Of a DNA stretch of 64,000 nt, positions 1 through 11,702 are shown in pieces. Source of the stretch: Leptoclinus maculatus (Eukaryota; Chordata; Actinopteri; Perciformes; Stichaeidae); contig JAVDOI010000001.1 in NCBI GenBank assembly GCA_032191485.1, positions 29,869,948-29,933,947 of the forward strand, read 5' to 3'. Position numbers and translations under genes: made by a program. The stretch's first letter is position 1. Each line of letters begins with the position of its first letter. A model generated the notes under the pieces. It was given only the letters and a program-made list of their open reading frames with translations. It did no database searches and was not told the DNA's origin.

Positions 1-85
1 GAACACATTCCCAATGCCACATGCAAAGAGGACCACTCTTATTGAGTTTGTTCTGTTCTCAATATGTATTCATTTCTTGCCCACT

Positions 86-122
86 TTCAGCATGCACACG
101 TACAGTACGTGTGCATGCTGAA
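86..122. repeat. Perfect 37-bp palindrome (1-base centre)
   Basis: The 18-base arm TTCAGCATGCACACGTAC (86-103) is followed by a single A (104) and its exact reverse complement (105-122). As RNA or single-stranded DNA it would form a fully paired hairpin. No flanking transposon signature is seen. Confidence 0.9.
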
Positions 123-1716
123 GCTTTTAGAGCTGAAAAGCATCATACATCATTTTTGTATTATGAAATCTATAGAGGTGAAAGCTTTGATAAAATGTGA
201 TCAGAAGACTGCTAAGGCTTTTTAAAAACAAAATAGAATGCTAAGAAATGAAGGATTGACAGAAACGACAAGAAATACCTTCATAAGGAGAATCCATCGG
301 TGAAAAAGCAGAATGAGAAAGCACTGAACGGGTCAGGGAAAAGTGAAACGAAGCTGTGGCTGCAGAAGGAGTTAGCAGGTAGGAAAGGTGACCCTGACCA
401 CCCATCTGTGAAATGGTAAAGGGAAACTGCTGGTGTGGGCTGTAATGAATATATATTCACCAGAACAGCACACAGAGAGGCTGCTAATGTGTCCGCCATT
501 ACACTCTACTGGTTAACCACGAGGATGGATATGTGCATAAAATCAGATTGGACAGAGGCAGCTCTTCCTGGCGTGTCTCTGATTAATAATTTAAATTGGA
601 GTAACCCTTTCCATACACGAGTATGCAGCATGAAGTCTGGATTTTATCTAATTTTGCTTAAAACCACAAACTTCTCAGAGAGCATTCGCGGTCAAACCAT
701 CACAAGAAGACAGAGAGGATTATCTGTGTTTGTTGCTCATGTTCAAGATGGATACAACAATTCAGTCCAAATTCAGGCAGACAGAATACAAATAGTAACA
801 ACAGACAGATGTGCAACAGACTGAAGCAATGTGTGAAGATGTTAGTGCGACTGAAATTGTAATCACATCTCCAGTTGACTCTCCCTTCATGTTTGATTTC
901 CATTCGATTGGATTCATCAACGATCTAAAAAAAATAATATGCCATGTCTCTACCTCTCCTCATCTTTTTTTCATCTATTCCTCTCCCACATTTGTCCAAC
1001 TCTCTCCCCCCTGCGGACCCTTATTCTTTCTCTGTCCTCTTCCTACTACGTAATGAAATACTAATGTCTCTGCTTGACCTTCCTGTGCCACAATGAGATC
1101 AAAAGACAGCTGCAACCTCATTAAAATCACCACTCTCTCCCTCCTCCGTCACACTTTATCTCTCAGTTCCTAGTGAATCAGATAACTCTCATTCCTACAT
1201 GGCTGGCAATTTCTATGCAAAGCGTGTGTGCACGTATGAATGTGTGTGTTCATTCTAGCGTTGTGGGCAGATTAGAGTGACCTGCTGCTCTTATCTGTGA
1301 GCTTCATGAACAGAGACTAAACTTTTTTATCCGACTTCACACTTCATTATCTGTTTCTAGTTCCCTTTCTGCTTTTTCAGTCAGTCAATACTTTTCCTTT
1401 GTCCTTTCCTTTCTGCCTCTCTCCAGTTGTTCATCCATATCCCTCTCTTTCCTCTACCACCCATGATCTCTTTCCTCAGCTTACACTATTATATCTATGT
1501 CCTATCTTCCCGTTTCCCTCTGTGAGTGACTCACTCTGATGCAAAGCAAATGGTAAAGAGTGAACAAACAGGGGTTCCCTGTTGGACACTTAAGTTGTGC
1601 TCTATCTACTGTATGGCTGTAGATAGATCTATTAACACATACACAGCTTGTCTGTTTACATGTTCATCTTGAAAGGTCCTCTGTAACCCCATAAGCCATG
1701 TAATCCTCATGTTAAA

Positions 1717-2316
1717 TTAAAGGACATAGTTTGATATTTTGCAAAATGCGCTTCCTTGCAGAGAGTTAGATGTTAATGTCAAAATCTGCGAGCACAAATG
1801 AGATCAACGCGCAGGCGTATGTAGAGGTCACGTGCGTGCAACTCAAACAGCGCTTTCACATCACTCCGCGCAGCATATCTCTGCTCGCGCGAGCAAAATT
1901 GAAAGGAGAAAACCATGCTTTGAGGGCGAGGAGCGTCTGCTGGTGCACGACTTCTATCACTGCTCTTCTGCTCGTAAAGCTTTCGCCGCGTTTTTTCTTT
2001 TTGACAGTAAGTGGGCGGACCCACTCACCATTGTGTAACTACATTTAATTGGTTACAATCCTCGTCTTTGGATTGGCCGGATATCATTCCCGACATGGCC
2101 GATAGGTGGCAGTATGAAGATGGTTTTCAATCTGCCACTAAAAACCACCGTTTGAGTTGCAGGCACGGGACCTTTACACACACACACACACACCTATGTG
2201 CGTACGTGTGTGTGTGTGTGTGTGTGTGTGTGTATCTCATTTGTGTTTGCGGATTTTGACATTGATTTGCCGTCATATAAATGAGAGGATCAATACCTCT
2301 CTCATATCTGTCCGTT

Positions 2317-2348
<32 letters not shown>

Positions 2349-2630
2349 CAGCAGCTGTTAGCTTAGCTTAGCATAAAGACTGGAAACAGCCTACCAACAG
2401 TTTCAAAGGTCATTGATTAAGACGTTATATCCCATTTGTTTAATTAGAACTGAAAAATAAAAATGTCAATTTGTTGATTTACGGTCGGCTAGTTGACTAT
2501 TTTTGGTTGCGCGCAGTAAATTCAGTGCAGTTCAGTATCAAGCTACGCCATGCTGAAGCAGTTTGAGTGGTGTAGCGCACTGGTTTATGGTTGAAATGGA
2601 TATCAGGTCAGTTGAAGGATAGAGTTTCCC
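1717..2630 (+). repeat. Old teleost dispersed repeat, interrupted by an insertion
   Basis: The left part (about 1717-1772, TTAAAGGACATAGTTTGATATTTTGC... GAGAGTTAGATG) and the right part (from about 2281, ATGAGAGGATCAATACC, through GTTAGCTTAGCTTAGCATAAAGACTGG, to about 2630) read as one widespread fish repeat split by an insertion. The same family recurs in reverse orientation at about 18888-19073 and 58228-58443. The outer limits are approximate. It is probably a non-autonomous DNA element. Confidence 0.6.
1773..2265. mobile_element. Non-autonomous DNA element with ~30-bp inverted repeats, nested
   Basis: The left end TTAATGTCAAAATCTGCGAG continues as CACAAATGAGAT. The right end at 2234-2265 is its imperfect inverse (three or four mismatches over about 30 bases). 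The interior is CpG-rich with CACGTG, GCGCGAGC and GGGCGGACC motifs, unlike the surrounding AT-rich intron, and contains a (CA)n/(TG)n composite next to the right end. No long coding region is seen. The target duplication is unclear because about 15 extra bases follow the right inverted repeat before the host repeat resumes. Confidence 0.65.
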
Positions 2631-2811
2631 TTTAAATTTGATGAAGACCAGCCACTGACAAAATCCACCACTTTTTACAATGCATCACTTATAGAAACAT
2701 TTAAGGAAGACACATTTACAATAAGCATTGACCAACACTCAATAACTGAATAAGGAACTTTATAATAAACTCTGGCGGTGTGTAACACTCTTCTTTTATT
2801 TTTTCTTTCAG

Positions 2812-3077
2812 GCCTGCAGCGTCGTCGTCTGATCCCAGCACTGACCTTGGACTCTTCCTCCTCCTCACCTTCTCACCGCTCCTCCAAACAGGCCATCACC
2901 TCCTCTTCCTCCTCCTCCTCCAGCCCAGGTGCATGCTGGGTAGATGGTCCACTGGGGCCCCCAACTCCCTCGAACCTCCGTGGCGCGACTGCAACGACAG
3001 AAACCTTTGAGATCAAGGTGTATGAGATAGATGATGTCGAGCGACTGCAGAAGAGGAGAGACAAAGGAGGGGGCAAG
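2812..3077 (+). CDS. kif26b: KIF26-family kinesin, third-last coding exon
   Basis: Internal exon of the C-terminal tail of a KIF26-type (kinesin-11) protein, an atypical kinesin linked to cytoskeleton and cell-adhesion signalling rather than transport (family knowledge). It is preceded by a good polypyrimidine tract and AG (2810-2811) and ends AAG|GTGAGA. Two bases complete a split codon; 88 codons follow, ending in phase 0. The first two thirds are low complexity, with two long Ser runs and Pro/Gly-rich sequence. The last 30 residues, including FEIKVYEIDDVERLQKRRDK, match the conserved tail I recall for KIF26A/B. The choice of kif26b over kif26a rests mainly on the convergent smyd3 neighbour. 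Motor-domain exons lie upstream of the window. Confidence 0.85.
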
Positions 3078-4261
3078 GTGAGAGAGAGAAGGGAGGCGGG
3101 AAAAGGAAGGAGAAACTAACCTGATCCACTTGATGCTTCATTGATAGTGATGCACAATTAGTGTTTTAATCTTCAGTTTGTGCAGTGCTTCAAGTGCATT
3201 CATCCTAAATAAAGTACAGGTAGAATGTGAAGATTCTTGAAATATATCTGACACCACAGCTTTCCCCACAATATTGTGGATGTCAATATTCAGATGGGTC
3301 TAGATTAACCTCTGTACAGGTAAAGGAGGATTTGATGCGAGAATTACAAATATGGCAGGTACAGAGAAGATTGAATCTCCACGGGTAAAAGAATGTCATT
3401 CACATACAGTGGGGAAGTGTATTTGGAAACAAAAAAAGGATCAAACAAAGCATGTAAGGGTTAAAGAAAGAGAAAGTGTGTGAGGAGAATGTACTGTATG
3501 GTGGCAGGCTGAAGGAGAACGAGGGATGGATGTGTGGAGATAATTAAAGAAGGTGGAGAGCCAAAGAGCAGAGAAAGAGGCCCAGAGGGCAGGAGCCATA
3601 TTGCACTTGATGTCAACGAAATTGATTTGATGAATAATACTTGTGGGACACACTAAAAAGCAAAAAGTGTTCTTCTGTTGGATACTGCTGCTGGAGGAGA
3701 AGGAGAGGAAATAGACATGAGTTACTGTACGTGTGTGGAAAGAGACTTGAAAAAACAAGTAAGGATTTTCACAAAATGAATGAATCAACATTAGCACTAC
3801 GTTCTGTATGAACAGTGAGCTTTTCTTTTAAATAAATCTACCACTTCTCTCTGTGTTACTTAATTTAAGAATTTATTAAAAAATTCCCCAGATTTAGCAG
3901 AATACAGAGTTTTTCTGTGAAACTCATGAAATCGTTGCAAATTAATGCACTCTTCAACCTTTATGCATTCAGAGCAGGGAGGAATGTGAGCTTTGGGAGC
4001 GAGGGTGGGAGAGAAAACCATGAAATATAGATTTCCCCTACAGCAGGCCTTAAGAAAGCCACTTAACCCCCGACTGCTCCAGTGAAGCTGCTCAGTGTCC
4101 GAAAGCACTCGGCTGTGTTCACACTGAAGGCTCGATGAGGTGTGAATGTATGCAACTGTGTGAATGTTAAGCAGGCTGCTGCTGAAAGAGAGCCACATGT
4201 GTTTCACAACAGAGTCCTCTACATAAATAAAAGGTGAATAAAATCCATATCTGCCTCTCTG

Positions 4262-4295
<34 letters not shown>

Positions 4296-4305
4296 TGTGT
4301 GTCAG
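3078..4305 (+). other. kif26b intron
   Basis: Donor GTGAGA at 3078 and acceptor AG at 4304-4305. There is no other exon. The last 50 bases are (CT)n followed by (GT)n right up to the CAG. Otherwise it is unique AT-rich sequence. Confidence 0.75.
4251..4302 (+). repeat. (CT)n(GT)n tract forming a 3' splice-site region
   Basis: A CT run (to about 4278) passes into GT repeats (4279-4302) immediately before CAG|GAG. The usual uninterrupted pyrimidine tract is replaced next to the AG by UG repeats in the transcript. Confidence 0.9.
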
Positions 4306-4456
4306 GAGGTGGTGTATGTCAGCGCCAAGCTCCGTCTGTTGGAACACCGTCAGCAGAGAATCAGTGAAGTCAGAGCCAAGTACCAGTGTCTGAAGAAGGA
4401 GCTGGAACAAACCAAACAGCACCTGATGCTGGAGCCGCACAAATGGACGACCGAGT
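4306..4456 (+). CDS. kif26b: KIF26-family kinesin, second-last coding exon (coiled coil)
   Basis: This 151-bp exon starts after GTGTCAG and ends T|GTAAGT, a strong donor. It continues in frame from the exon at 2812-3077 (phase 0 in, phase 1 out). It encodes EVVYVSAKLRLLEHRQQR followed by a heptad-like charged helix (ISEVRAKYQCLKKELEQTKQ), a predicted coiled coil that is strongly conserved in KIF26 proteins. (CT)n(GT)n runs into the acceptor, and a (GT)n array lies 28 bases past the donor, so the exon sits between two TG repeats. Its length is not a multiple of three: skipping it would shift frame and give a stop after about eight codons in the last exon (LSYNRPTK*). Confidence 0.9.
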
Positions 4457-4481
4457 GTAAGTAGGAGTCTGACACACCAGG

Positions 4482-4483
<2 letters not shown>

Positions 4484-4524
<41 letters not shown>
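4484..4524 (+). repeat. (GT)n microsatellite just after a kif26b exon
   Basis: About twenty GT units begin 28 bases past the donor of the exon ending at 4456, so that exon is flanked by GT repeats on both sides. Confidence 0.9.
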
Positions 4525-4525
<1 letters not shown>

Positions 4526-4687
4526 CTGTTCATGTAATCTACACGAAATGTTCTCAACAGGTTAGACGATTCTTTTTACGAGAGTATTGACTGGATATGC
4601 TATATCATAAGTTGCCTGTTGAAATTCAAAAAGCACGAACATATTCAGATTGTGTAGGTCATACTCATCCAAAGGCTTTGTTCCTTC

Positions 4688-5713
4688 TTACCCCTAGCGC
4701 CCCATATATGGGGCGTTTCCAGTACTTTCCTTAGACCATCGAACATATACTAATTATGAAACCGAAATATAATGATGTTGCATACCACGTAAAACTTCAG
4801 AACCTGAGTTAAAATAAGATTTAATCAATTTGTACATACTCCAAACACAACTCACTCAAAGCCTATTATAATTACTACAGTACCACATTCATATTTCGCC
4901 AGGATGTGTGCACACCCTGCACATATCCGGACCAAGCAATCGAAGCTTGATGCTAACAAAGAAACTGAGATGGCAGAAAGCACGGCAACTACACACAGAT
5001 GACGGACATATCCGTAACATCTCTCTCCGTCATACTATCGCTGATATATGAGCAAATAGAATATATAAAAGACAGCAGACGAAAACCACCATTACGCACG
5101 CGACTACTTTACGCACAGCACCTGCACACCACAGCTTGTTGTTGTATCATCGCGAGTTTTTTCACCGTTCATTTTGTTCATAACGGTTGTATTTGGATGT
5201 ATTGAACACCATTAGTGATAAACAAGTGAAATATGTAGTTTGGTACATGAGAAAAGTCAAATGGCACACATGGTGCCAAGATGTGCCAAAATGCACATTT
5301 TGGAAATCTCGCCTGAACTCTCTGTACTAAAACCTCTCTCATTTTGTTGGGCTTTACTTTATCAAAGTCAAACTTTTGCAGAAAGACTGATCACATATTG
5401 TGCTATGATTTGAGAGATGTTTTAGGCTTGGACCTGCATTCTTTCAAATAAATAATATCAATAAAAGTGCTTTTTTTTTCAGGCGAACCTGAACATTTTA
5501 AATTGAGCTGTGTGCCATCTTCATTTACTATAAACCAGTAACATATACACTGATATTTACACATCTGAGCAAAATCTCACAAGTGTTAGTGTTATTTATA
5601 CCATCAAAATTATCCAAAAAGACCTTACAGTTAGAGATCTGTACTCTCTTTAGTATGGGTATGCTATTTTCGAGCAGAGGCCTACAAATTAGGACTAGGG
5701 GTTAAAGGGTTAA
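4688..5713 (+). mobile_element. piggyBac-like non-autonomous element, copy A
   Basis: About 1 kb inside a kif26b intron, related over most of its length, in inverted orientation, to 28461-29473. It starts TTACCCCTAGCGCC next to the 18-bp palindrome CGCCCCATATATGGGGCG (4698-4715) and ends ...CTAGGGGTTAAAGGGTTAA (TTAA at 5710-5713). TTAA-flanked ends with CCC/GGG termini are the piggyBac signature. The left TTAA seems mutated. No transposase ORF is visible. Confidence 0.6.
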
Positions 5714-5773
5714 GAGAACAATTGTTCACAACCATTCCTTAAATATATGATTTGCTGTCTAAAAAGGAAGGTA

Positions 5774-5935
5774 TTTAAAGGTGGAGTGTGTAGGATTTGC
5801 CAAGCGTGTAATAGGAGAACTACGGTGGCCCGAAGCTAAAACATGAAAACGCAAATGGTCCTACCTAGAGCCAGTGTTTGGTTTGGCTGTTCTGGGCTAC
5901 TGTAGAAACATGGCGGCAGGCTCCATATGTAGATA
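5774..5935 (+). repeat. Fragment of a common teleost MITE-like repeat
   Basis: It starts TTTAAAGGTGGAGTGTGTAGG and includes GAGCCAGTGTTTGGTTTGGC and CTGTAGAAACATGGCGGC, which I recognise as a widely dispersed fish repeat. Its right end is not clear. The terminus resembles that of the element at 47011-47331. Confidence 0.5.
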
Positions 5936-6152
5936 GGCTCATTCTAATTCTTATTTTTAAATTGATTATACACTAAAGACGACTTCAATGAGTCGCTGTT
6001 TTTTGGTCTTTTCATGGAATTTGTTGATAATAAGAAAAAGATAGAATACCATCAGACTTTAAAATGGGTTGTATACTCGTAAACAAACGACATAGAGCAT
6101 TGTTCGAGCAAAGTGTGTCATCTTTATATCTGCTTGTCTGTCCATTTTTCAG

Positions 6153-6301
6153 TTGAGCTACAACAGGCCTACGAAGTAGACTCGCTGGAGTATCTGGAGG
6201 CTCTGGAGACAGTGACGGACAAACTGGAGAACCGAGTCAACTTCTGCAAAGCCCACCTCATGATGATCACCTGCTTCGACGTGTCCTCGAGACATCGGTA
6301 G
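6153..6301 (+). CDS. kif26b: KIF26-family kinesin, terminal coding exon
   Basis: The last coding exon follows TGTCCATTTTTCAG. Two bases join the T of the previous exon to give Phe, then 47 codons and TAG at 6299-6301. The residues EVDSLEYLEALETVTDKLE and NFCKAHLMMITCFDVSSR match the near-invariant C-terminus of KIF26A/B as I remember it (…HLMMITCFD…R). The exon has no frameshift and the splice phases of all three exons agree, so the gene looks intact here. Distinguishing kif26a from kif26b would need alignment to the full protein. Confidence 0.9.
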
Positions 6302-9300
6302 ACAGATGGAGAGCTGGAGGACGGAGAGGCCGACACACAGCTGGACTCAATTAGATGACGCCCTTTGGACCATATGCCCACCGATTAAATCAAACACTTT
6401 TACAAAATATCTCCTACACAGATCCATCTCATCAGATGACTGGATAATTGCAAGGAGAGGGATACAGGGATGACTGACCACTCGATCCTGCATGTCATCC
6501 TCATGTCTCCTCCAGATGAAAGTAGGCAGAAGGACAGGTGGACGAAGAGCTGGAGGGATAAAATAGAGAATGGATATATAGATATTTAACAGGCCAACAG
6601 ACAGATGAGTCCTTATTCTTTTTCTCGGGGCTTGGAAACAACCTCAGACACTAGATATTGAACAGCATCTAATGAAGGCAGACAGATGATTCTGAGAAGA
6701 AACATCAAACATAACCAAGAGAATGTGGGTTTCCAGAGATTCAGAATAACTACACTGTTCAACTCTTTTAGACATTTAGGAATGTCGAGAGGAAAGGAGC
6801 GGAGAGTCCAACAAAAACTGCCCATTTTTTAAACAAAGAAGGATAAAGAAGAGGTGCAGGAGAGTTCAAACACAGAGTGCTGACTACAGAATGGCCTGGT
6901 ATTGTTGTGCAGTTATTAAAAGAGACTGACCAAGAGAAAGGCAGGAGGACAAAGGAAAAATAATTTAGATAAGTGCCTTGTGAACATTTCAACAATACCA
7001 AGACCAATTCTCTTTCTCTCTGAATTTGTGTACATGCAGTGAGTATGGTGCTAGCGTAGAGAAAAAAACCCCACAAAAGATCAGTGTCCTTGGGAAATCT
7101 TTCAATTTATAGCCATTTCTGACTGTGATGTTTTACTGTCGGTCAATGTTTCACTATATCATAAACAAACTAATACTGTATGTTTGAATGGTCTTTGGTA
7201 CAATGATGAGAGATGAGATTTAAACTAAATAAAAAGAGTTAAAGAAGACCTACGAAACATAGAACAAGTCCTCGGTAAGGACCAAATATCCAATTTGAAA
7301 AACGTACATGATTTTTTCAAGAACACAAGAGTAACGTGTGTTTAAACAAAGAAAAAAAAAAACGCCATTTTTTTTGTGGCGATGTTTTCGACTTTACCTA
7401 CAAACAGAGCACCTGAATTCTACATACAGCATGTTTCTCCTGATACAGATGTGATTGGCTTTTTCATGTTCACAAAGCAATGAAACGTCTGAGTCACATA
7501 GGAGTGGAAATGAAAACGTGTTTTCTCCGATCCATCGATTGACTTGACAGCCAGACTTGTCTGTTATTTGTATCCGTGTTGTTCTGCTTTATTCTAAAAG
7601 AAACCCGAATGATTCGTCAATGTGTGTGTTTTATATTAAGGTATCCTTTTTTTATTTGAGTGCAATGGGACCATGTAGAGACTATGTATGATAGTAAGAG
7701 AATGGAAGTAGGTTGAAGAGATGTTTCAGAGTAAATTGTAAGGAACACACAAATACACAAGCACGAGACAAGCCCATTGATATACAGTGTTTAAAGGCCT
7801 GTGTTATTGGAACAAAGTAGTGATTTTAGACTGGAAATACTTACATGGGACTACAATTATAGTTCTTTTATTAAAAAGACACATACATGATAAAGGAACA
7901 ATAAAAAAAAGATATATAAAGGAATGAAAGAGAACTAAAGAAAGAAAAGGATAATGGCCAAATTAAGAGGCATAGATCTCTGCCTGGTTCCATTTTTGTT
8001 TTGGACGGATAGCAACTCTTAGGATTTGTTAATATTATCATCTATGGTGCTTGAGATGTTTATGATCTAAATGTTTGTACAAATATAAATATATGAAAGA
8101 GCCCGTTTCCTTCTGAAATACAGAACAATACCCTTTGAATGCTTCTTCTACATCGCTGTCATCACGTCTGTTGTTCACCCCCCCCCCCCTCTGAATGTCT
8201 TCTGCCCAGCAAGCAGAGAGCATTATGGGAGATTCTGTTTGTTGTTTGAGAGTTAAAAGGAGGAATAGACACCGACTGTAATGATAGTGGTATGATTTGT
8301 CAAAGTGATAAATGTATCTTTATCCTAATAGAGCAAACTCAGTTTTGACCTTTTCCACTGGACTGACACAGAAACAGCAAATTACTTTTAATGTTTGGAT
8401 CTTCTCATGGCTGTGTAAAGAGGTAACACTCATTAATTCCATGCGGTGTACACTTTGCAGTGACCGCAACAAGATAATCTAGCGGGAAATTAGCCCAGAA
8501 ACTGAGATGCTTTTGATAGACTGGACCTAAGAAGCGTTTTCACAGCAGCCCTGCGACACCTGTGAACGCTTCCTGTTCTTATCTCCCAGTTCACCGTGCC
8601 AGTCATGAATGAAGGTTTATTTATTTGAGCTCAGGAGAGCAGAGTCAATTATTAATGTTCTTATTTATTTACAACTTAAGATATTAAAAAGTTACTATGC
8701 ATTTAAGGAAAAGAAAAAAATAACTGTACATACTTAGCTGAGCCCATGTCATATATAAATATATATACTGTACACATATCATATATACGCTCATTTTTAT
8801 TTTATATATTTTCTGTTGATTTGGTTTGCACCTGTTGTTCCTGTTGGAGATTTTAATGGGCTTTGGGTTTCCTAAAACATTCACTTTCAGGGTAGTTATG
8901 TGGCTCCAGATCAAAACTTAAAAAATAATGGCACATTTTTTTTACACGTGAGGGAAGAAAGCAGTGTTGTTTTAAGTGAAATGTCCTTTTATTCTACAGT
9001 ACTAACTACAGCCTAGTGTCATTAGCAGTGGATGTTTTGGGAACCCCAACCTCTGGATGAGCTAAATGGCCTGTACTTTTTTCCAGATGTAAGATGCTAT
9101 GTGTGAGGTTTTGTCCTTAATATGTCACTGCCAAATCTACTGTGGTAGCGCTTTATAATTCTAGCAATAATTGTGACAAACATGTGAGGTTTTGATGGCC
9201 CCTATTGTTCATAACTAAAAGAGATGCACTCATTGTCAGGTGCTTTAAATAAAATTACTCACAGGTTGGAGGGCAACGGAACAAACACAGTCTAATGAAC

Positions 9301-9857
9301 AAATTGACGAATGTGCTGCGTGTTTTACTGGAGCGTTCAAGAATTATAACGTGTTATCTGGAAATCTGACACATAGCATCTTTAGGTTCTTAAGCAGTAT
9401 TGTGTGTTAAAGTCTGTCTCAGACCACATTTTCCAGAAACTGATTTTATCTGTGGCAGTAAGACAGCGAGGAAATCTCTACACAACTGATTAAAACCAGT
9501 TTGTGTGCCAGTTTAAAGTGCCAAGACGAAGGACTTGTTTCCTATTAGAATAACCCGTTGAGAGACATGCTCGGTGTAAACCGGTGAAGATTTCACCGTG
9601 TGTTGTTTCCATGATTCAAAACTGAGATAATGTCTTCTGCAGATTAACTGTTTTTGAGAAATGTGATCTGACACATTGTGTTAATGGAAGAGCAAGATGG
9701 AGGGATGTAAATAAAGAAATGTATCGAAAGATTTTCATATCCGAGTCTTCATTCTTTGAACGTAGTACAGTCAATGGCATGCGGTCCGTCCCAAACCCAT
9801 GAAATGCTCACATTTTGCATTATGACTCCAACACATTATGCATTTAAAAGAGGCAGC
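6302..9857 (+). other. Presumed kif26b 3' UTR and downstream flank
   Basis: About 3.5 kb after the stop codon has no coding exon and few recognisable repeats, which fits a long single-copy 3' UTR. AATAAA-type signals occur near 7226 (ctaaataaaa), 7900 (caataaaa), 9248 (aaataaaat) and 9709 (gtaaataaag). Which of them is used cannot be decided from sequence. A C-run lies at 8179-8190. The tract ends where the TIR-bounded unit begins at 9860. Confidence 0.45.
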
Positions 9858-9873
9858 TACACACAGAAAAAAA

Positions 9874-10012
9874 ATGGTTCTTAAATGGTTCTTTAAAAGG
9901 CAGTGTGGTTCCATGAAGAACCATCACCTACTAAAGAACCATTTTATCTATTGGATGGTTCTACATGTTTTTCATATGGTTCTTTGGGATATGAAATGGT
10001 TCTTAATTCATG
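9874..10012. repeat. Left subterminal GGTTC/GAACC array
   Basis: About eight copies of GGTTC or its complement GAACC occur in 140 bases, commonly as AATGGTTCTT or AAAGAACCATTT, just inside the left inverted end of the gene-bearing unit. Confidence 0.8.
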
Positions 10013-10105
10013 TTTGAGTTGTTGAATCGTGGGGGATGGGATAAATTAGAAAAAAAACCTACCGTGCCATGATCTGGGTGTGGGGTAGTTAGCTGCCAGC
10101 TGATA

Positions 10106-10108
10106 CGT

Positions 10109-10143
<35 letters not shown>

Positions 10144-10315
10144 TATATACATATATACATATATATACACACATGTGTATATACACATATATATATATAT
10201 ACATATATATACATATACACATGTGTATATACATATATATATATATATGTATATGTATATACAGATATACATACATATGTGTATATACATATATATGTAT
10301 ATACACATATATTCA
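10106..10315. repeat. (TA)/(ATACAC) simple repeat
   Basis: About 210 bases of TATATATA mixed with TACATA and CACATGTG units, nearly self-complementary over its length. The Tyr/Ile reading frames on both strands are repeat translations, not genes. Confidence 0.9.
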
Positions 10316-10404
10316 TGTCGGTGAATCGGGCCCTATAGCCTCTTCCCATATTAATAGCTGTGTTCCAGAAAATTCTAAGGGGAAAGTCATGAATGACAAC
10401 ATAA

Positions 10405-10528
10405 ACCACCAATCACGATCATGAGATATCTGTCCGCCCCGCCTACTTCCAAGTGACACTCGTCCATCTCTCTGACTGACCAACATCTTTTCAAACCAGT
10501 CGCCCGGAACTAACAGTGGTGGTGTAAG
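10405..10528 (+). promoter_or_regulatory. Promoter-like region and first non-coding exon of the SAM-like gene
   Basis: It contains a CCAAT box in ACCACCAATCACG (10409-10413) and a GC box CCGCCCCGCC (10434-10443). About 85 bases later comes a strong donor, AAG|GTAAGT (exon end 10528). The transcription start is inferred to lie between about 10450 and 10510. The GC-rich sequence contrasts with its AT-rich surroundings. Confidence 0.45.
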
Positions 10529-11702
10529 GTAAGTGTTGGAAGCTTGGTTATTACAGGCAAATTATTCCTCTTTTTTGTCATGTCACAGCCATCTGTTATC
10601 CGAGTGTCTGAATAAGCTAGTCTACATTTAATATAGTATTGGTGCCTGTAGCTTGGCTGGAAGCACCATATTTCCCTCGTTTTGTGGATGCCGCATATAT
10701 ATATTTGTGGAGTTTGAGGTAATGTTAGACTTTTAGTTTCAACAATCCTTAGGTTGTTGAAACCGTTATGAGTTAATTTCGCATGTATTTCGTATTCTAA
10801 CGGTGACTTGACCGTTAGTTAATTGCCTTTGTTAGTCTGCTAGTTGGCTGAAGCTAACGCTAGTTAGCTAGCTAATCGTTAGCCTACATAGCGCGCGAAA
10901 ATATATTTAACGTTAATTTAGCTAAGCTGCTATGCTTCTGCCTGTGAAATATATGTAAAATGGCAATAGATGATTAACTAACACTGGTTATTGTTACTGT
11001 ATGTCTAGATGTGAACTATCTAATTACTTTAGCTATCAACTATTCTTTATTAAAACTTTTTTACCAATTAAAAAAGTATGACATTGCTACATAACTCAAT
11101 GCAATGTTATGTTAGCTAGCTAACTGCACACGATTGAAAACGCCACCATTTTGTGCTTGCTAGTCAACGGAGTATTTCCAATTGTTGAGCTAACGTTAAA
11201 AAATGCCCTTCGGTTAGCTGCTTCGGACTCCATGTTTGACTGACAGCGGCCGGCAGCTGAGCTGTCTGGTGGGGTAAGACAGTAAATAAACGTGTGTTTG
11301 TAACTGTAGCTTGCAAGTTAAGGTCAGAAAGCTGTGTTAGCAACTGTTGAAGATCAGTCTTGACAATTTCAGGCACCGCTAGTGTTTTGGCTAACGGTAA
11401 ACTAGCGATGTGAGTGAGTGGGCGAGCGAGAGAGAGGGAGCGGCGTTGTGGCTGCCGTCAGACAGAGCTGTGCTGATCTGCGCAGAGCTTAGTGAGTTGT
11501 ACAAACTGAAGGAAGCTGTATACTATGAGCCACATTTTGTGATTATATAAATTATGGGGACCTTAAAGCAATTCCTGAATGTTGTATAAATACACATTAT
11601 TGATTGTAGTGACACAAACGAGCTGTGGAGGATGAAGCAGGACATTGTTTGAATAAGACTGTTTCTTGAGAAACAGTAGCTTCTGTGCTAGTAGTAGTAG
11701 TA

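Larger units (their letters stand above)
1..2811 (+). other. kif26b intron (partial), repeat-rich
   Basis: No coding exon is recognisable here. The stretch holds a perfect 37-bp palindrome at 86-122 and pyrimidine-rich tracts around 950-1050 and 1370-1510. From about 1717 to 2630 it holds an old teleost repeat interrupted by a CpG-rich TIR element. A (CA)/(TG) composite lies at 2178-2233 and (AT)n at 2320-2347. The intron ends at the acceptor AG 2810-2811. Confidence 0.6.

Noticed and set aside
10003..10424. Overlapping Tyr/Ile-rich frames on both strands
   Set aside because: Translations of a TATACA-type simple repeat, present in several frames at once.
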